This document shows, one piece after another, positions 23,905-35,742 of a stretch of DNA of 64,000 nt. Each line of letters begins with the position of its first letter. Positions within the stretch are counted from its first letter, which is position 1. The notes under the pieces were generated by a model that was not told where the DNA came from, made no database searches, and saw only the letters and a program-made list of their open reading frames with translations. The position numbers were made by a program, and so were the translations under genes. The DNA lies in contig JAKUCV010002329.1 in NCBI GenBank assembly GCA_028386065.3, forward strand, positions 62,001-126,000, in the 5' to 3' direction. Source of the stretch: Turnera subulata (lineage: Eukaryota; Streptophyta; Magnoliopsida; Malpighiales; Passifloraceae).

Positions 23905-23985
23905 AGAGGTGTGGGGATTTGAGCGCACGACCTTTTAGTCATAATAGCTCCGATACCATGTCGAGTGATCATTTTAACTAAATGG
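23905..23985 (-). mobile_element. Possible tRNA-derived SINE fragment
   Basis: The minus strand carries GCGCTCAAATCC, close to the pol III B-box (GGTTCRANNCC), and further upstream a TTTAGTTAAAATG stretch that could be a decayed A-box. It also contains ATGGTATCGGAGC, similar to the initiator tRNA end. It may instead be an LTR primer-site fragment. Confidence 0.3.
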
Positions 23986-24290
23986 TTAAGCTGATAATGA
24001 ACATTCTTTGAATGATAAATGTTCTTTTTGGTTAATTTCCATAAAAATTAATTTCGTGTGTTTGTGTGTGTATGTTCAATACCATTATTTAATTATAATG
24101 GCTTTGCTACCATATAAAAAACTTAAGCAGATAATGAATGTCGTTTGGGTGATATTTTTTTTGGTTAATTTCCATCAAAATTAATTTTGAGGGTGTGTGT
24201 ATGTTTCTTTCCTTGAAAGATCAAAATTATACACCACTAGTTGATGATAAATATTTTTTTGGTTAATTTTCCCGGCAAGATCGGAATTAT
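23985..24290. repeat. Diverged direct repeats around TTTTTGGTTAATTTCC
   Basis: Three imperfect copies begin near 23988, 24122 and 24240. Each contains GATAATGAA- or GATAAAT-like text and then TTTTTGGTTAATTT; the first two continue into ATTAATTT and a GTGTGTGTATGTT tract. The period is about 130 bp. Origin unknown. Confidence 0.55.
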
Positions 24291-24639
24291 ATGTCAAGTA
24301 AAGGACAATTACTTCAGCAATGGTAATGAACTGTATGGTCCTCATCAATATCGAGTACAAAATGTTACCTGTACTGAGAAAGGTGGGTGTTGAATTGAGA
24401 CCATACTCGATGCTCATCACTGTGCAAAAGAAAGTTGAAGTAACAATGCATCCACAATCAAGCCAACCGACATAACATATCACATGGTTTCATGTAAGCT
24501 AACCATGTGGAATTTTGAACTTTTCTATTGCGCATTGGCCATTGATTTCCAGAAATACATAAAGAACCAAAGCATAAGGATCATGGGTTTCAAAGTTTTT
24601 TTTTTTTTTCTGTCACCACGTGTTTCAAGGGTATACAGA

Positions 24640-25430
24640 AAATATATAGATGTTACTTATAAAATTCTCTTTAAAGTTAGTCAATGGACTTAAACCTCTA
24701 ATGTCTGATCTTGTAGTGCCTTTTCAGTCTTCTTTTATTCCACGTAGACAAATTGCCAATAATGTGATCATTATTCAAGAAATCATCCACTCCATGCACA
24801 TTAAAGGAGAGAGGAAATATATGGCCATCAAGCTTGACCTTGAGAAAGCATATGACAAAATTTGCTGGGATTTTGTACATGATACTTTATAAGACATTGG
24901 CCTCCCTGCGGAATTTACGAATTTAATTATTTATTGCTTATCTTTTAGTTCCATGCAGGTGCTTTGGAATGGAGCAAAAAACTATTGCATTCTTACCAGC
25001 ATGTGGTCTTAGAAAGGAGACCCCCTTTCTCCTTATATCTTTGTATTCTGTTTGGAGCATCTGTCCGAGGCTATAAGTATTGAGGTTCAGAATAACAGAA
25101 GAAAGCCTTCCACTATTAAAAATTTTGGCCCTCTCATATCTCACATGTTCTTTGCAGATGACCTGGTGCTGTTCGCGGAAGCAAGTCCTGAGCAAGCTGA
25201 TGTTATCTCAAATTGTCTTGAGAAATTTTGCACTAGTTCCGGTCAAAGAATAAGCAAGCCCAAATCAAGAATATTTTTCTCAAAGAATGTCTCTAATAAT
25301 CTAGGGCAGGCTATCGGCACAAAGTGTGGCATTCCCCACACTGACCAACTTGGAAAATATTTGGGCATTCCCCTGGTCGTACAAGTGCAAAGAATTTTGA
25401 ATTTATCAAGGAATAGGTGGGAAACCGACT
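24640..25430 (+). pseudogene. Second LINE: reverse transcriptase remnant
   Basis: Matches to plant L1 RT in several frames: NGLKPLMSDLVVPFQSSFIP, then KLDLEKAYDKICWDFVHDTL, DPLSPYIFVFCLEHLSEAIS and SHMFFADDLVLFAEASPEQA, with the catalytic FADD intact. In-frame stops and frameshifts separate these blocks. The 5' limit is unclear; RT homology begins near 24640. Confidence 0.85.
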
Positions 25431-25432
25431 AA

Positions 25433-26160
25433 ATGGGTGGAAAGCTTCCACTCTTTCCTTTGATGGGAGAATTACTCTTACCCAATCTGTTTTACAAGCT
25501 ATACTTTCTTACTCAATGCAAATGTTATATGTACCTCTATCTGTGTGTGATGAAGTTGACAGATAAGCTGGACAGTTTTTATAGGGTTCCACTAGAGAGG
25601 AGCACAAACCTTCTCTTGTCAGCAGGGATAAAGTCTGCAAACCCAAAGAGGAGGGAGGACTCGGACTCCGTTCAATGAGGCAGGCCAATGAGGCATTCAT
25701 GGAAATTCTTAACGCAGCCAGATCCTCTTTGGGTAAGATTGTTGAAAGCTAAGTACAAAAATGGAACTAACTTCTTACCAAAATGATTTCAGGTCCTCTT
25801 TGCTCACATGTGCGGAGAGGTCTTTGTAAGGCATGGCCAACCCTTCAAGAAGGAACTACATGGATTGTAGGCAATGGAAGCAGCACCCACTTTTGGATGG
25901 ATAAATGGTTAGGAAGTGAGCAGAGCCCATTATCCTATGCGACTCAGACCGTCCTTGATGATCATAAGTATAGGGATGTTAGATCCCATGTTCGCCATGA
26001 TGGAACATGGGATACTGGGAGCTTGCGGAAGTTCTTACCGGCTCATATCATAGGACTACTTGCTTTGTCCCCTACCCCACTGAACAATAGTGAGGAGGAT
26101 GTTGCAGTCTGGACGACACCGGGTCTGGTGAATATTCTGTTAAATCAGCCTACCATCTAA
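25433..26160 (+). pseudogene. Second LINE: connecting region remnant
   Basis: Frames contain GLCKAWPTLQEGTTWIVGNG and HFWMDKWLG, typical of the region between RT and the zinc-finger domain of plant LINEs. It is broken by several frame changes. Confidence 0.7.
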
Positions 26161-26162
26161 TC

Positions 26163-27243
26163 TTGCAGCACCAAAACCACATTCAAAAGGAGCCTTGGCG
26201 CACCATATGGAAGTGGAATGATCTCCTCCATGCGTGCACGTTCCTTTGGCAACTGGAGCACAATGCGATCTTAACTAACGCTGAGAGGGTACACCGTTAT
26301 ATGGCAACAACGAATGGGTGCCCACGGTGTATGCAGGAACATGAGACGGCTTTACACGTCGTGCGCGATTGCAGGTATGTCCGCAATATTTGGAACCAAC
26401 ATATCCGCCCTGATGCCCGTCACTCTTTCTTTGCAGGTACTATTGTAGACACATGGATCCAACATTCACTACATGCAAACTATGGTGACAACTTGGCTTG
26501 TCCGTAGCCAATTGATTTTAGCATGGCCACCTGGCTTATTTGGAAGAATCAAAATTCTTTGGTGTTCCAGCTCAACACCGTCGCCGATGATCCGAATCAA
26601 ATAAGTCACTCGATCATTCACTATGCTTGTACCGTTTGGCTGGAGAGTTCACAGTTTGCAAAGCTAGATGCAGGGAGCCGAATGACATCATTGCAGAACG
26701 GACGGAGAGCACCGCAACCTGGCATTCTTAAAGCCAACACTAATGGATCATTTTGCCAGTATCCAATCGGTCTGGAGCAGGAGGGGTTATCCGTGACTCT
26801 TCCAGTCGGTGGCTGCAAGGTTTCATGTATCGTCTTTGTCACTGTGGCCCATTCATGGCAGAGCTATGGGCCGCTCTTGATATTCTAACATTGGCTTTTA
26901 GCAAGGGTATAAACTCGTTTGAGGTGGAAGTGGAAAATTCGGAGGTGGTTGACCTCATACTTGCACGCAGAGCTAATCGCTTCTACAACCTTTCCCTGAT
27001 GGAACATATTCGACATCTTCTACAGCATCAGTTGTCTATGAAATTTAAACATGTTTTCCGCCAAGCCAACTTTGTAGCGGATTGCCTAGCTAAGAGAACT
27101 CTCTCGTTAGACGAGGGCTATGTAACCTATGACATCCCACCTGACTTATGTCAGGCATTACTTGTAATGACGCCAATGGCGCCACAGTCATCCGTGACTT
27201 CATGAGTTGATCTAATACAAAAAAATTTTTTACCGAAAAAAAA
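26163..27243 (+). pseudogene. Second LINE: zinc-finger and RNase H-like remnant with A-rich end
   Basis: The zf-RVT-like part has CTFLWQLEHNAILTN and CPRCMQEHETALHVVRDC. The RNase H-like part has LKANTNGSF, a GAGGVIRDSSSRWLQGF block in another frame, MAELWAALDILTLAF and RQANFVADCLAKR. The open end at 27205 is followed by A-rich sequence to about 27243, the probable element 3' end. No convincing target duplication was found. Confidence 0.8.
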
Positions 27244-27414
27244 ATTTAATTTTTCCTTTTTATAGAAAAAGAAAGTACTGCTGTGAGCGTTCATAGCACT
27301 TTCAGTAACTAGGCCTCCTGTGGCCCATTGTGGACGATTCGCAAGAGTTCATAGCATTTCTTTAGGCATTGAAATGTTTTTACTACTGTTATCGCTAAAA
27401 TTTGCACCCCATAT

Positions 27415-28600
27415 GTTGGGCCAAAGAGGGGTTAATGTGGACGCGACAATCCACAAAAGGCTGAGCGGTCGGTAGGCCAAAGGAGGGTTTGATCAAGAGG
27501 CAGGCTCGTGAAAGGAAGACCCATGGATACTAAGATCTTAAGGGAGAACTAGTCTAGGCTCTTCCTAATACAATAAATCTAGAATTGACGAAAGTCTATA
27601 GGCATCTATGAGGCAAAAAGGTGCCCCCCACTTGCTAAGTATAGCCTGCGGAGTGGAGGAAGGAATATCCCATTTAATCCAAACCTGCGCTAGCAGATAA
27701 TACAGGCCTCAGGGGTAAGTAGGACCTTTTGCCGAGAAGCAATACAGCCTGCAGTGCAAAGGAAGGAGTATCCTATCCAACCCTGACCTGCGGCCTTAGG
27801 TGAGCCAAATGTGGAGGACAGGCCGGTCTTTTGGCAAGAGAGAAGGGCCCCACCGTGTGTCGGTACACAGACGCGGTGCAAACGAATGCAGAAGAGAGAA
27901 GGACACCCAGACACAGCTCAAAGGTCGTGTCCCACAAGGAAATCCCACCACTATATAAACCAAAAAGGGGAGGGAGACATACACACACAACCATGCACTT
28001 TTAATCTATTTTACTTTTCATGTCATTTACTTTTCTCTCTTTTACCCTTATTTTTTTACTTTTCATTTCATTTACTTTTCTCTCCGTTATCCTTATCTCT
28101 TTATTTTTCATGTCATTTAATTTTATCTCTCGCAACCCTTAACTCTTTACATTTATATCATTTACTTTCATCGTTACCCTTAATTCCTTTAACTTTATCT
28201 CTCGCAACCTTCAACTCTTCACATTTATGTCATTTATTTTCATCTTTCATTACCCTTAACTCCTTTAACTTTATCTCTCGCACCCTTAACTCCTTTACTT
28301 TTATCTCTCGTACCCTTAAACTCCTTTAATTTTATCTCTCGCACCCTCAAACTCCTTTAAATTTATCTCTCGTTACCCTTATCTTTTCCTAATCTTTATC
28401 CTTCATCCCTTATTACCCTTTGTTTCTTTTAGGTGTGTGCAGGTGTTCCTCCCTCTCTCTCTCTTTGTAATTGCTACCTATAGTTGGAGACTATAAGATC
28501 GCAGGAGCATAGTGCAGGGAACCAGTATTCTGCGGCCATTTGGGCTGTGTTTATCTTCTGTAACACGGCTTTCATTAATAAAATCAAGGTCTGAAAGCCC
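27415..28600 (+). mobile_element. Possible solo LTR or promoter-bearing remnant
   Basis: The stretch begins TGTTGGGCC, has CTATATAAAC (27951-27960) as a good TATA box, a long pyrimidine-rich leader, and AATAAA near 28577 after a GTTTATCTTCTGTAACA region. This order (promoter, leader, polyadenylation signal) resembles an LTR. No second copy, clear CA end or target duplication was found, so the call is weak. Confidence 0.3.
27990..28390 (+). repeat. Diverged pyrimidine-rich tandem array
   Basis: About twelve degenerate units of roughly 30-36 bp contain TTTTATCTCTCGCACCCTTA or TTTCATTTACTTTTCTCTC. The strand is almost free of G. It lies just downstream of the TATA box at 27951 and would form the leader of any transcript from it. 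Confidence 0.7.
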
Positions 28601-29253
28601 AACCAAAAACATGCAACACCGTCTGCCCGAAACGGCTCAGTTTTGGGTTTGGCAATTAAGTGATTACTTGTCCTGTTTCCTAATTTTTTTTTTTTGGGAC
28701 AACAACTAGAAATTGTTTTGCCTCATTTTTAGATTCTAAAAGTCTCCCATGATCAGTTGTTGAATGAGTAAATCAAAACTATGAAAATGAGGGGTCATCA
28801 CACAAGGTCCCCCATGAACAGGGAAGCGGCCAAGAGTTTTCTTTATAGTAGCTCTTAAATCTCAAAACGTACAGTACGATAGGTCTGTGTCCTGCACAAT
28901 CATAGTGATCCCAATTCCCATGTCTTTTGTTGTGTGGTTTTCTTTGTTTCCTTTTCTTTGGTTTTGTTTATCTATTTGTCCTACAAAATGATGATGACAG
29001 TGTCAAATGCCACCGAGCACCAAGGTCCAGCTGCGGATCCCCAATCTACACTTGGCACACCAAATTGGAGACAAAGGATATATAGAAAGAGCTTGCATGG
29101 CTCAGCTCACAGGGCAATACTGATTTTCAGTTCTTTGTATGTTGTTTTGCATTACGGATTACAGGCTAGATTGGAGTTAATAAGGTGATTAATCCTTCAA
29201 AAGCACTACGAAATTATTCTTGAAACCTTTCTAAACAATTTAAGCATGTAGGT
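28601..29253. other. Spacer, nothing recognised
   Basis: No coding signal or repeat boundary is seen. There is a T-tract near 28684. Confidence 0.4.
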
Positions 29254-29263
29254 TTAGTTTTAG

Positions 29264-30005
29264 GAGTAAATAGTTTTTTCTGTCCCTCCACTTTATCGAT
29301 TTCACATTTGTTGTCCCTCTTCGTTTTTTTTCACTCATGTCGTCCCTCAACTCTTGATTTACCGGGTTAGGTGGTCCTTTTTACCTGCTGCAGCAGGTTG
29401 GTAACTATGGAGCTGACACGTGGTAGTGGGGCCCACGGTTTGCACAATTTTTTATTTTTCTTATCCTTTTTTATATTTTTTAAAAAATTTAAGCCTTTAA
29501 AATCTTTATTTAGATTAGAAATTTTTTAGAAAATAAACATTAATTTTTAAATCTGCATTGATAAAAAAAATTAAATATGATCATCATGTCACCTAATCCC
29601 TCTATAATATTATGGTTAATGAAATTGAACAAAATTAACCAAAATTAAAATAAAAAAAAAACTAAAACAATGAGAGAGGCATATCTAATTCCAAACTATA
29701 AACTAAAAACATAAAAGGTTAAAAATAATAAAATCTAGTATATGATGAGGGAAATTAAGATTTATTTATTTTAAAGGATTTTAAAAATAAAATTTGATTA
29801 AAGAAAAAAATGATTAAATAAATAAGTTGTGTATGGGCTCCACTGTCACTTGTCAGTTCCATAGCTATCAACCTGCTGCAGCAGGTCAAAAGGACCATGT
29901 GACCCGGTAAATCAAGAGTTGAGGGACGACTTGAGTGAAAAAAAACGAAGAGGGACAACAAATGCGAAATCGATAAAGTGGAGGGACAGAAAAAACTATT
30001 TACTC
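29264..30005. mobile_element. Mutator-like MITE with long terminal inverted repeats
   Basis: The first 28 bases, starting GAGTAAATAGTTTTTTCTG, are the exact reverse complement of the last 28, and similarity continues for about 178 bp on each side (29264-29441 and 29828-30005). TTAGTTTTAG flanks it directly at 29254-29263 and 30006-30015. A 9-10 bp duplication and long inverted repeats are the signature of Mutator-like elements. The AT-rich centre codes for nothing. Each arm contains the 16 bp palindrome ACCTGCTGCAGCAGGT or a close form. Confidence 0.92.
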
Positions 30006-30015
30006 TTAGTTTTAG

Positions 30016-31189
30016 TCCTTTGACTTTGTAAAGACAAGAAAACTAATTTGTTTTTCTCTTTTTCTGGTATACCAAATAAACTAGAGAAAGTTTGCATATA
30101 TAATTATTGTGTTGGCTAGCTTAATTAGTCTCCCAATTTTTCATGGGGGTAGGTATATCTTGGCAACCATATTGTGCTGCACTTTTCGGTCTCGTGACCA
30201 GTTGTTACATAGTTACGATTGCTCGAGAACACAAGACAAAATCCCAGCAAATGCTCTTTTGAACCGTACAATAATGCATCTTTGGATTGAAGAAGATGTC
30301 TCCAGTAAGATAGATATGTGCTCTCCACATCAACTAGAAGCTATGAATTTAAAGTTGTTTACGGGTGGTAGTACTACGTATTCGCGTGATAAAAATATGA
30401 TTTTTGGACAGTACTAGAGGACTTTCTCCTGAAAATTATAGATGCATACGCATGTCTCAGCTAGAGTTGGCTTGGTTGATTTGGAGTTCTACTAACGCTG
30501 TGCTTTTTTTTATGGATAATCTGTAAGAAATTGTCGCTTTGTCTTAATATTGTAACTTTTTTATGTTTTAGACGAGACTCCAGACCCAAATCTCACCCCC
30601 TCCTACTTTTGCGAGAAAAGCCTATTACTACTTGTTCTATGTACGATGCCTTTAAAAGCATGTGTTCTTAATTGACTGCTGTTGCGGCTTGTGGTCTTTT
30701 CTTTTTTCTTATGGAAGGAAGGAAAGGAACCCTCCCCCTCTTTCAATGTTGTCAAATCAACGCCAAGACGAGATAGTTGATCAGTATTTTAAGCGCAAAT
30801 AACGTGTTTTTTTATTATTGGATTTTGTCCCTGAGATGTCTATCATTATGGATGCAAATATGTTACAGAAACACATGATCTGTCCATGGTGAGCCCTATC
30901 CCTTCATAACGAAATTCTTTACATATCTAAAATATGTCGGAACGCGTAAACTTCGACAACATAATGACACACCATTCTAATGAGGATATGTTTAATGTTT
31001 CAATTAGGTCTGACCTTTCGACAAAAACATAAAAAAAAAAATGTGTTCTGTTGTGAATAAGTAAAAGTCATTTTTACCGAACAGTAAAAGAATTTACCAT
31101 ATATTTAACTTTCATATGGATTTTTCTATCTACTTTTTATTGTTTTCATTTTTATTACTTAAATCCATGTTCCATAATCTAACCTAACT
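30016..31189. other. Spacer, nothing recognised
   Basis: AT-rich DNA with no gene-like frame and no recognisable repeat boundary. Confidence 0.4.
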
Positions 31190-31830
31190 ACAAGCCCAAA
31201 TAGGCCTGTAGGGGGTTGGGATCAGGCTGACACAATGATTGAAGAGACAAGAGTATGAAAGTATGACAGTAATTTTACACTGGTTCTCTCTCACTAGGTA
31301 CCTCCACTACCTAAAGGACTATCCTTTAATATTTCAAGCTCTCACTATCTTAGACTTTTGCGGGATCAACCTCAACCTTTACAGAAACCAAGCTTTCGCA
31401 AGCTAAACTCTAATCATTACAAGGAATAAGCTTTTGAAGGCTAAGCTCTAACCTTTACAAGTTTTTCCCTAGCTAAACTTTAACCTTCATAAAATCTAAA
31501 CCCTGATTTGAGTATCCAGCAAAACTACACTAAGTTTGGCCTAAAAATACTACACTTTGTATGAATTTTGGGAACAAGAATAAGAACTAGTGCAAGCTCA
31601 ACAAGAACAGTAAGAACACAACAAGTATCACATGTATAAGCTCTGTTACAGACTCAAAACTCTTACAAATTAGCTGGGTCAAATCTTCAAAAAGACTTTG
31701 GCTCTCTCTATATAGGGTTTGAGTAAGTGGGAGTAGGTAGGGCTCTCTCTCCAATGGCTACAAGTTTCAATGATGCTTCCAAAGTTGACTCAAGTACTCC
31801 ACTAGCTTGCCATGGGTCTAATAGTGAAAT
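31190..31830 (-). repeat. Fragment of a SIRE-type LTR
   Basis: It aligns with the LTRs at 16539 and 22094: GATAGGCCTGAG-like start, then CACTAGGTAC, TTTTGCGGGATCAACCTCAA, ACCCTGATTTGAGTA and GAGTAGGTAGGGCTCT. It is more diverged than the two complete LTRs and stops near the point equal to 17215 in the left copy. The rest of the element is absent. Confidence 0.85.
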
Positions 31831-31847
31831 TTTTTCCCTAGCTAAAC

Positions 31848-32374
31848 ACTTCTGACTTATCTAAGAGAATCTTTTGCCTCGAAGTTGCTTCATATTGTGA
31901 TAGAATAGTGACAATAGCATGGGCTTCATTAACTGTGGCCCTAGCAAATAAAATGTTGGCATCTGCGAAGAATAAATGAGAGATAGAAGGGGCTTCCCTA
32001 TGGATTTGCAATCCATGAATCCGTGTAGCTGCTACTGCCTTCATGGTTAAAGATGACAATCCCTCCGCACAGAGTAGGAAGAGATATGGAGATAAAGGAT
32101 CTCTCTGTATTAAACCCCTCTTGGGTGTGATAGTCTGCTGTGGCACCCTGTTTATCAATAGGGAGTAAGATACAGATCGAACACACTTCATCACCAAACT
32201 AATCCAACGATAACTGAAACCCATCTTATGCATGCAAGCCTCCAACAAATCCCATTCAACCCGATCTTATGCCTTGCTTATGTCAAGTTTGAGACCCAAA
32301 TAATCTTTTCGCCCTTTGTGCCTCCTTTTAATGAAGTGAAAAGACTCAAATACAATTAGGGCATTATCCGTTAT
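31848..32374 (-). pseudogene. LINE reverse transcriptase, 3' part of host LINE of the nest
   Basis: The minus-strand translation runs DNALIVFESFHFIKRRHKG, LGLKLDISKA-stop-DRVEWD, then GLIQRDPLSPYLFLLCAEGL and HLFFADANILFARA. The catalytic FADD reads FADA, so the enzyme is dead. It stops after LLDKSEVFS where it joins the SIRE LTR fragment. Its upstream continuation is at 63330-64000, on the other side of element A. Confidence 0.88.
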
Positions 32375-34187
32375 TGATGTGCTCTAAAATTACGCACTTT
32401 TTAAGATGGTTTTGGATGGCTTTTACTATGTTTTCTATGTCAATTATGTGTATAATCTTTAAATTATTGTGTGTTTTCATGCATTCTGTCAATTAGTACT
32501 TCAATTTTGCTGATTAAGTCTTTTTATCTGGAATAAATCATTTTTATTGAAGAATGGAAGTTTTTTAGCCAAGTTTGAAACCAGGCCCAATTTAGGAAAC
32601 TTTCTGCAGTGAGCATACCTGAGTATTTTGAAGATTACGAGAGATCTAGCCATCGGAATCAAGTGAGACCAATTGGAGACGAAATTAGACTTCTGAAGAT
32701 TTCCATGGATATAAAATTCAAAATTTTTGGACATGTCTACAAGGAGCAGTAATTATTTCAATCCAGCCCAAGCTGCAGATTTTTATATGCCGACCCAGGC
32801 CCAGTGTTTTGACGATATCTTGAGCTACAGAAGTCCAATTAAGGAAAGCCTTATATGTGCAGAAAGCTGAGAGATGTATCTAAGACTTCGAAGAGGAGGC
32901 CAATACCCAGTTTGGACGTCTTCTAGGTGCAAATTAACGTGCAGTTTTCGGGTCAGAAACAGGCAAAAGTCCAACTTGGAGTGCAAGTCACGAATTCAAT
33001 TACAATTCAAATAAGGAGTCCGGCAACCGACTTCCAGCTGCAAAACCAGTATAAAATGACCCCTTGAGGCGTTATGTTCAAGAGGCAGAAGACAGAGGGC
33101 GAAGCTCTGCCGAATTGGTTAGTTATTAGGTTACAGTCACTAGTAGGGTTAGGGTTACTACTTTTTTTGATCCTCTAGGTGGTGCCGAATTCCACATCCA
33201 CTTTGAAAGGTTATTCTCCACAGTAATTCAATGTTATTCCAGCAAGATTTGAAGGTTTAAAGTCACATAATCATCAGTCCAAGTTGCAATAGAAATCGCC
33301 ATCGCAGAGCACAAGTCGACGCCATAAAAAACAAACCAAACCGGGCTAGCCGACTTCACTACTCCTTCCTCTTCTCGATTTTCTTTCTGTTATATTGTTT
33401 ACTTGATGAATTCATGTGAGATTTTGATTGATTGCTATTTTATTATGAGAAACTAATTCTCTAATCTAAGATTAAGGATGTAGCCAACTGCTTCTATGGT
33501 TTTATTATCAATGGATAGATTTTATTGAATTAATTGTGTTGGTTGTTTAATCTATGTGTGCTGAATTTACTATCTACTTTGGATTGATTCTTATTGATTG
33601 CAAGATGCGAGAGCTGCGTGATTTATATGATGATATCTAGAAGAAGATATATTGATTGATGCTAAAATATGCGAGAGCTGATAGTTTCTTAGGGCTTTTA
33701 TTGATTGTTTTGTACTTAATGAATTTAGTTTGGATGCTAGGCTATCCGAGAGCCAGGTAGTAATCTTTGCTGAATATTTGATTCAACATGCAAGAGTTAA
33801 GAATTAAGACATTAAAAACAATTGCCCACAGTCACACACATCAACAGTAAATTTTGACACCATTAATAATAATCCTAGAAAGCAATTGTGTGAACCCCGA
33901 TTTCCTAGATTGCTTTAGATATTGATAGAACTCTACATTAGATTAAGTTTGGAATTTTATTTCTTTTTATTAGTTGATTTCGACATCACCCCTACACCAT
34001 CCTTTAATTTATTTGCCTAGATAATCATAATTTGTGATTAAGATAGTACTTAGTCCTTTGTTCCGTGGTTCGACCTTGACTATATCAGTACACTGTACGC
34101 TTGCAGTTTCGACCGATTGCGCTTATTCATGGTTTTATTGTGTGTTCTGTTGTGAGATTTTTTAGTACTATAAATTTGAGCGCATCA
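32375..34187 (+). repeat. Left LTR of element A
   Basis: 1813 bp, starting TGATGTGCTC and ending GCGCATCA. A TATA box, TATAAAAT, is at 33050-33057. Four copies of a motif close to ATGCGAGAGCTG occur near 33605, 33668, 33742 and 33788; the same four positions are present in the right LTR. Confidence 0.92.
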
Positions 34188-34195
34188 AGCCTTTT

Positions 34196-34210
34196 TGGCG
34201 CCGCCGGGGA
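34196..34210 (+). promoter_or_regulatory. Primer binding site of element A
   Basis: TGGCGCCGCCGGGGA lies eight bases after the LTR. It resembles the tRNA-Asp site TGGCGCCGTTGCCGGGG used by Athila elements, with a short loss in the middle. Confidence 0.75.
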
Positions 34211-34352
34211 ACAAACGGTTTAATATTATTGAGATTGCAACTAGATTACTTTAGGTTTTTATTTTTCGTATTAGTTTTTTTTATTTCTTTTCATTTTACT
34301 TAATTTATTTCTTTTTCTTTTTTTTTTATTTAGGTGTTGTCGATTTTGGTTG

Positions 34353-35742
34353 ATGCCCAAGATGAGAGGCGGTGCTTCATCCAGTCCAAATCCTGAACTT
34401 AATCCGGAAATTACGAGGACCTTACATAAGCAACTACGCGCAAACAAGCGAAAGCAAAAGCAACACGTGGAGCCTGTGGAGTTTCTTCTAGACACGGAAA
34501 TAGAAGAGGAGACAGAAGTCGTAGCAGGTAATTTCGATGCGGTCATCATGGCAGAAGAAGGAAACAAGACTTTGCGTGACTATGCAACACCGAGTTTGGA
34601 TATAGTACAGTCGAGCATTGCAAGACCGTCGATCAATGCCAACAATTTCGAACTGAAGACATACTCATTCACAGGGTGCAACAGGAACAATTTGGAGGCT
34701 TGGATAATGAGGATCCCAATCAACATCTGCAGACGTCTACTGACATGTGTGATTTGATCAAGATCAATGGGCGACTGACGATGCAATTCAGCTTCGTTTA
34801 TTTCCACTCTCTTTGCAAGGCAAGGCTAAGAAGTGGTTGAAATCAGGAGCAGCTGGAACATACAAGACGTGGGATGAGCTGTCAAAGGCTTTTCTTGCAA
34901 AATACTATCCACCTGATAAAGCAGCAAGTATTCGGAGCAAGATTACATCATTCATTCAATCTGATGGAGAAAGTTTCAGTGAAGCATGGGAGCATTATAA
35001 GGATCTTATTCAAGGATGCCCACAATATGGATTAATCGAATGGGTTGTAGTTCAACCTTTCTGTAATCGTTTAAATGAACCTTTACGTATGAGTTTGGAT
35101 GCAGCTTCAGGAGGGGCATTCTTGGCACAAGCACCAGAAGTGGTATATCAGAAATTGGAGACGATGGCGAGTAACAGTTACCAGAGCTCTTCATGGTCAA
35201 GCAACAAGCGAGTAGCTGGAATTCTAGAAGTGGAGACAATGACAATGCCTAATTCGAAGCTAGACTCTTTGAATCAGCAGGTAAAATCTTGTGTTGCTGA
35301 TGTTATGCCAACTTTAATATGTGATAAATGTGCAGGTGCTGGACACAATTCAATGAATTATCTGACGGGAGACGAATTGACCATTGAGTAGAAGAATTAC
35401 ATTCATCAATGCCAATAACAATGAGGACCCTACACCAACACATATAATCCAGAATGGAGGAATTATCCTAATTTCTCATGGAGGGAGAACAACCCGAATC
35501 AGCAAGGCAGTTTTCAAAGAAATGATTATGGGCAGAAGAATTCAAGCATGCATATTCCGAACAATCAAGACATGGATCTTACACCTATGATGAAAGCCAT
35601 TATGGAGACTCAACGTATGCAAATGGAGATGATGCAAGGATTCAAAAATTGGATGGCGAATATGGAGACTCATTCGAAGATGCTTGAGATGCAAATCGCG
35701 CAGCAAGCAGAGGCGATCATGAGAGTATCAGGACCAGAATAG
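34353..35742 (+). pseudogene. Element A gag remnant
   Basis: The first frame (ATG at 34353) ends near 34757 after a frameshift. The second (34813-35391) contains LQGKAKKWLK, WDELSKAFLAKYYPPDKAAS and FSEAWEHYKDLIQGCPQYGL, the retrotransposon gag domain. A CDKCAGAGHNS block at the end is the decayed zinc-knuckle equivalent of Athila gag. A third frame to 35742 is Met/Gln-rich (MMKAIMETQRMQMEMMQGF). Confidence 0.85.

Noticed and set aside
23905..23985. A functional tRNA gene
   Set aside because: Only a B-box-like block and a weak A-box-like block are seen. No cloverleaf with acceptor pairing could be drawn.
24598..24612. T-tract taken as the edge of a minus-strand retroposon
   Set aside because: No flanking duplication was found, and the adjacent LINE remnant reads on the plus strand.
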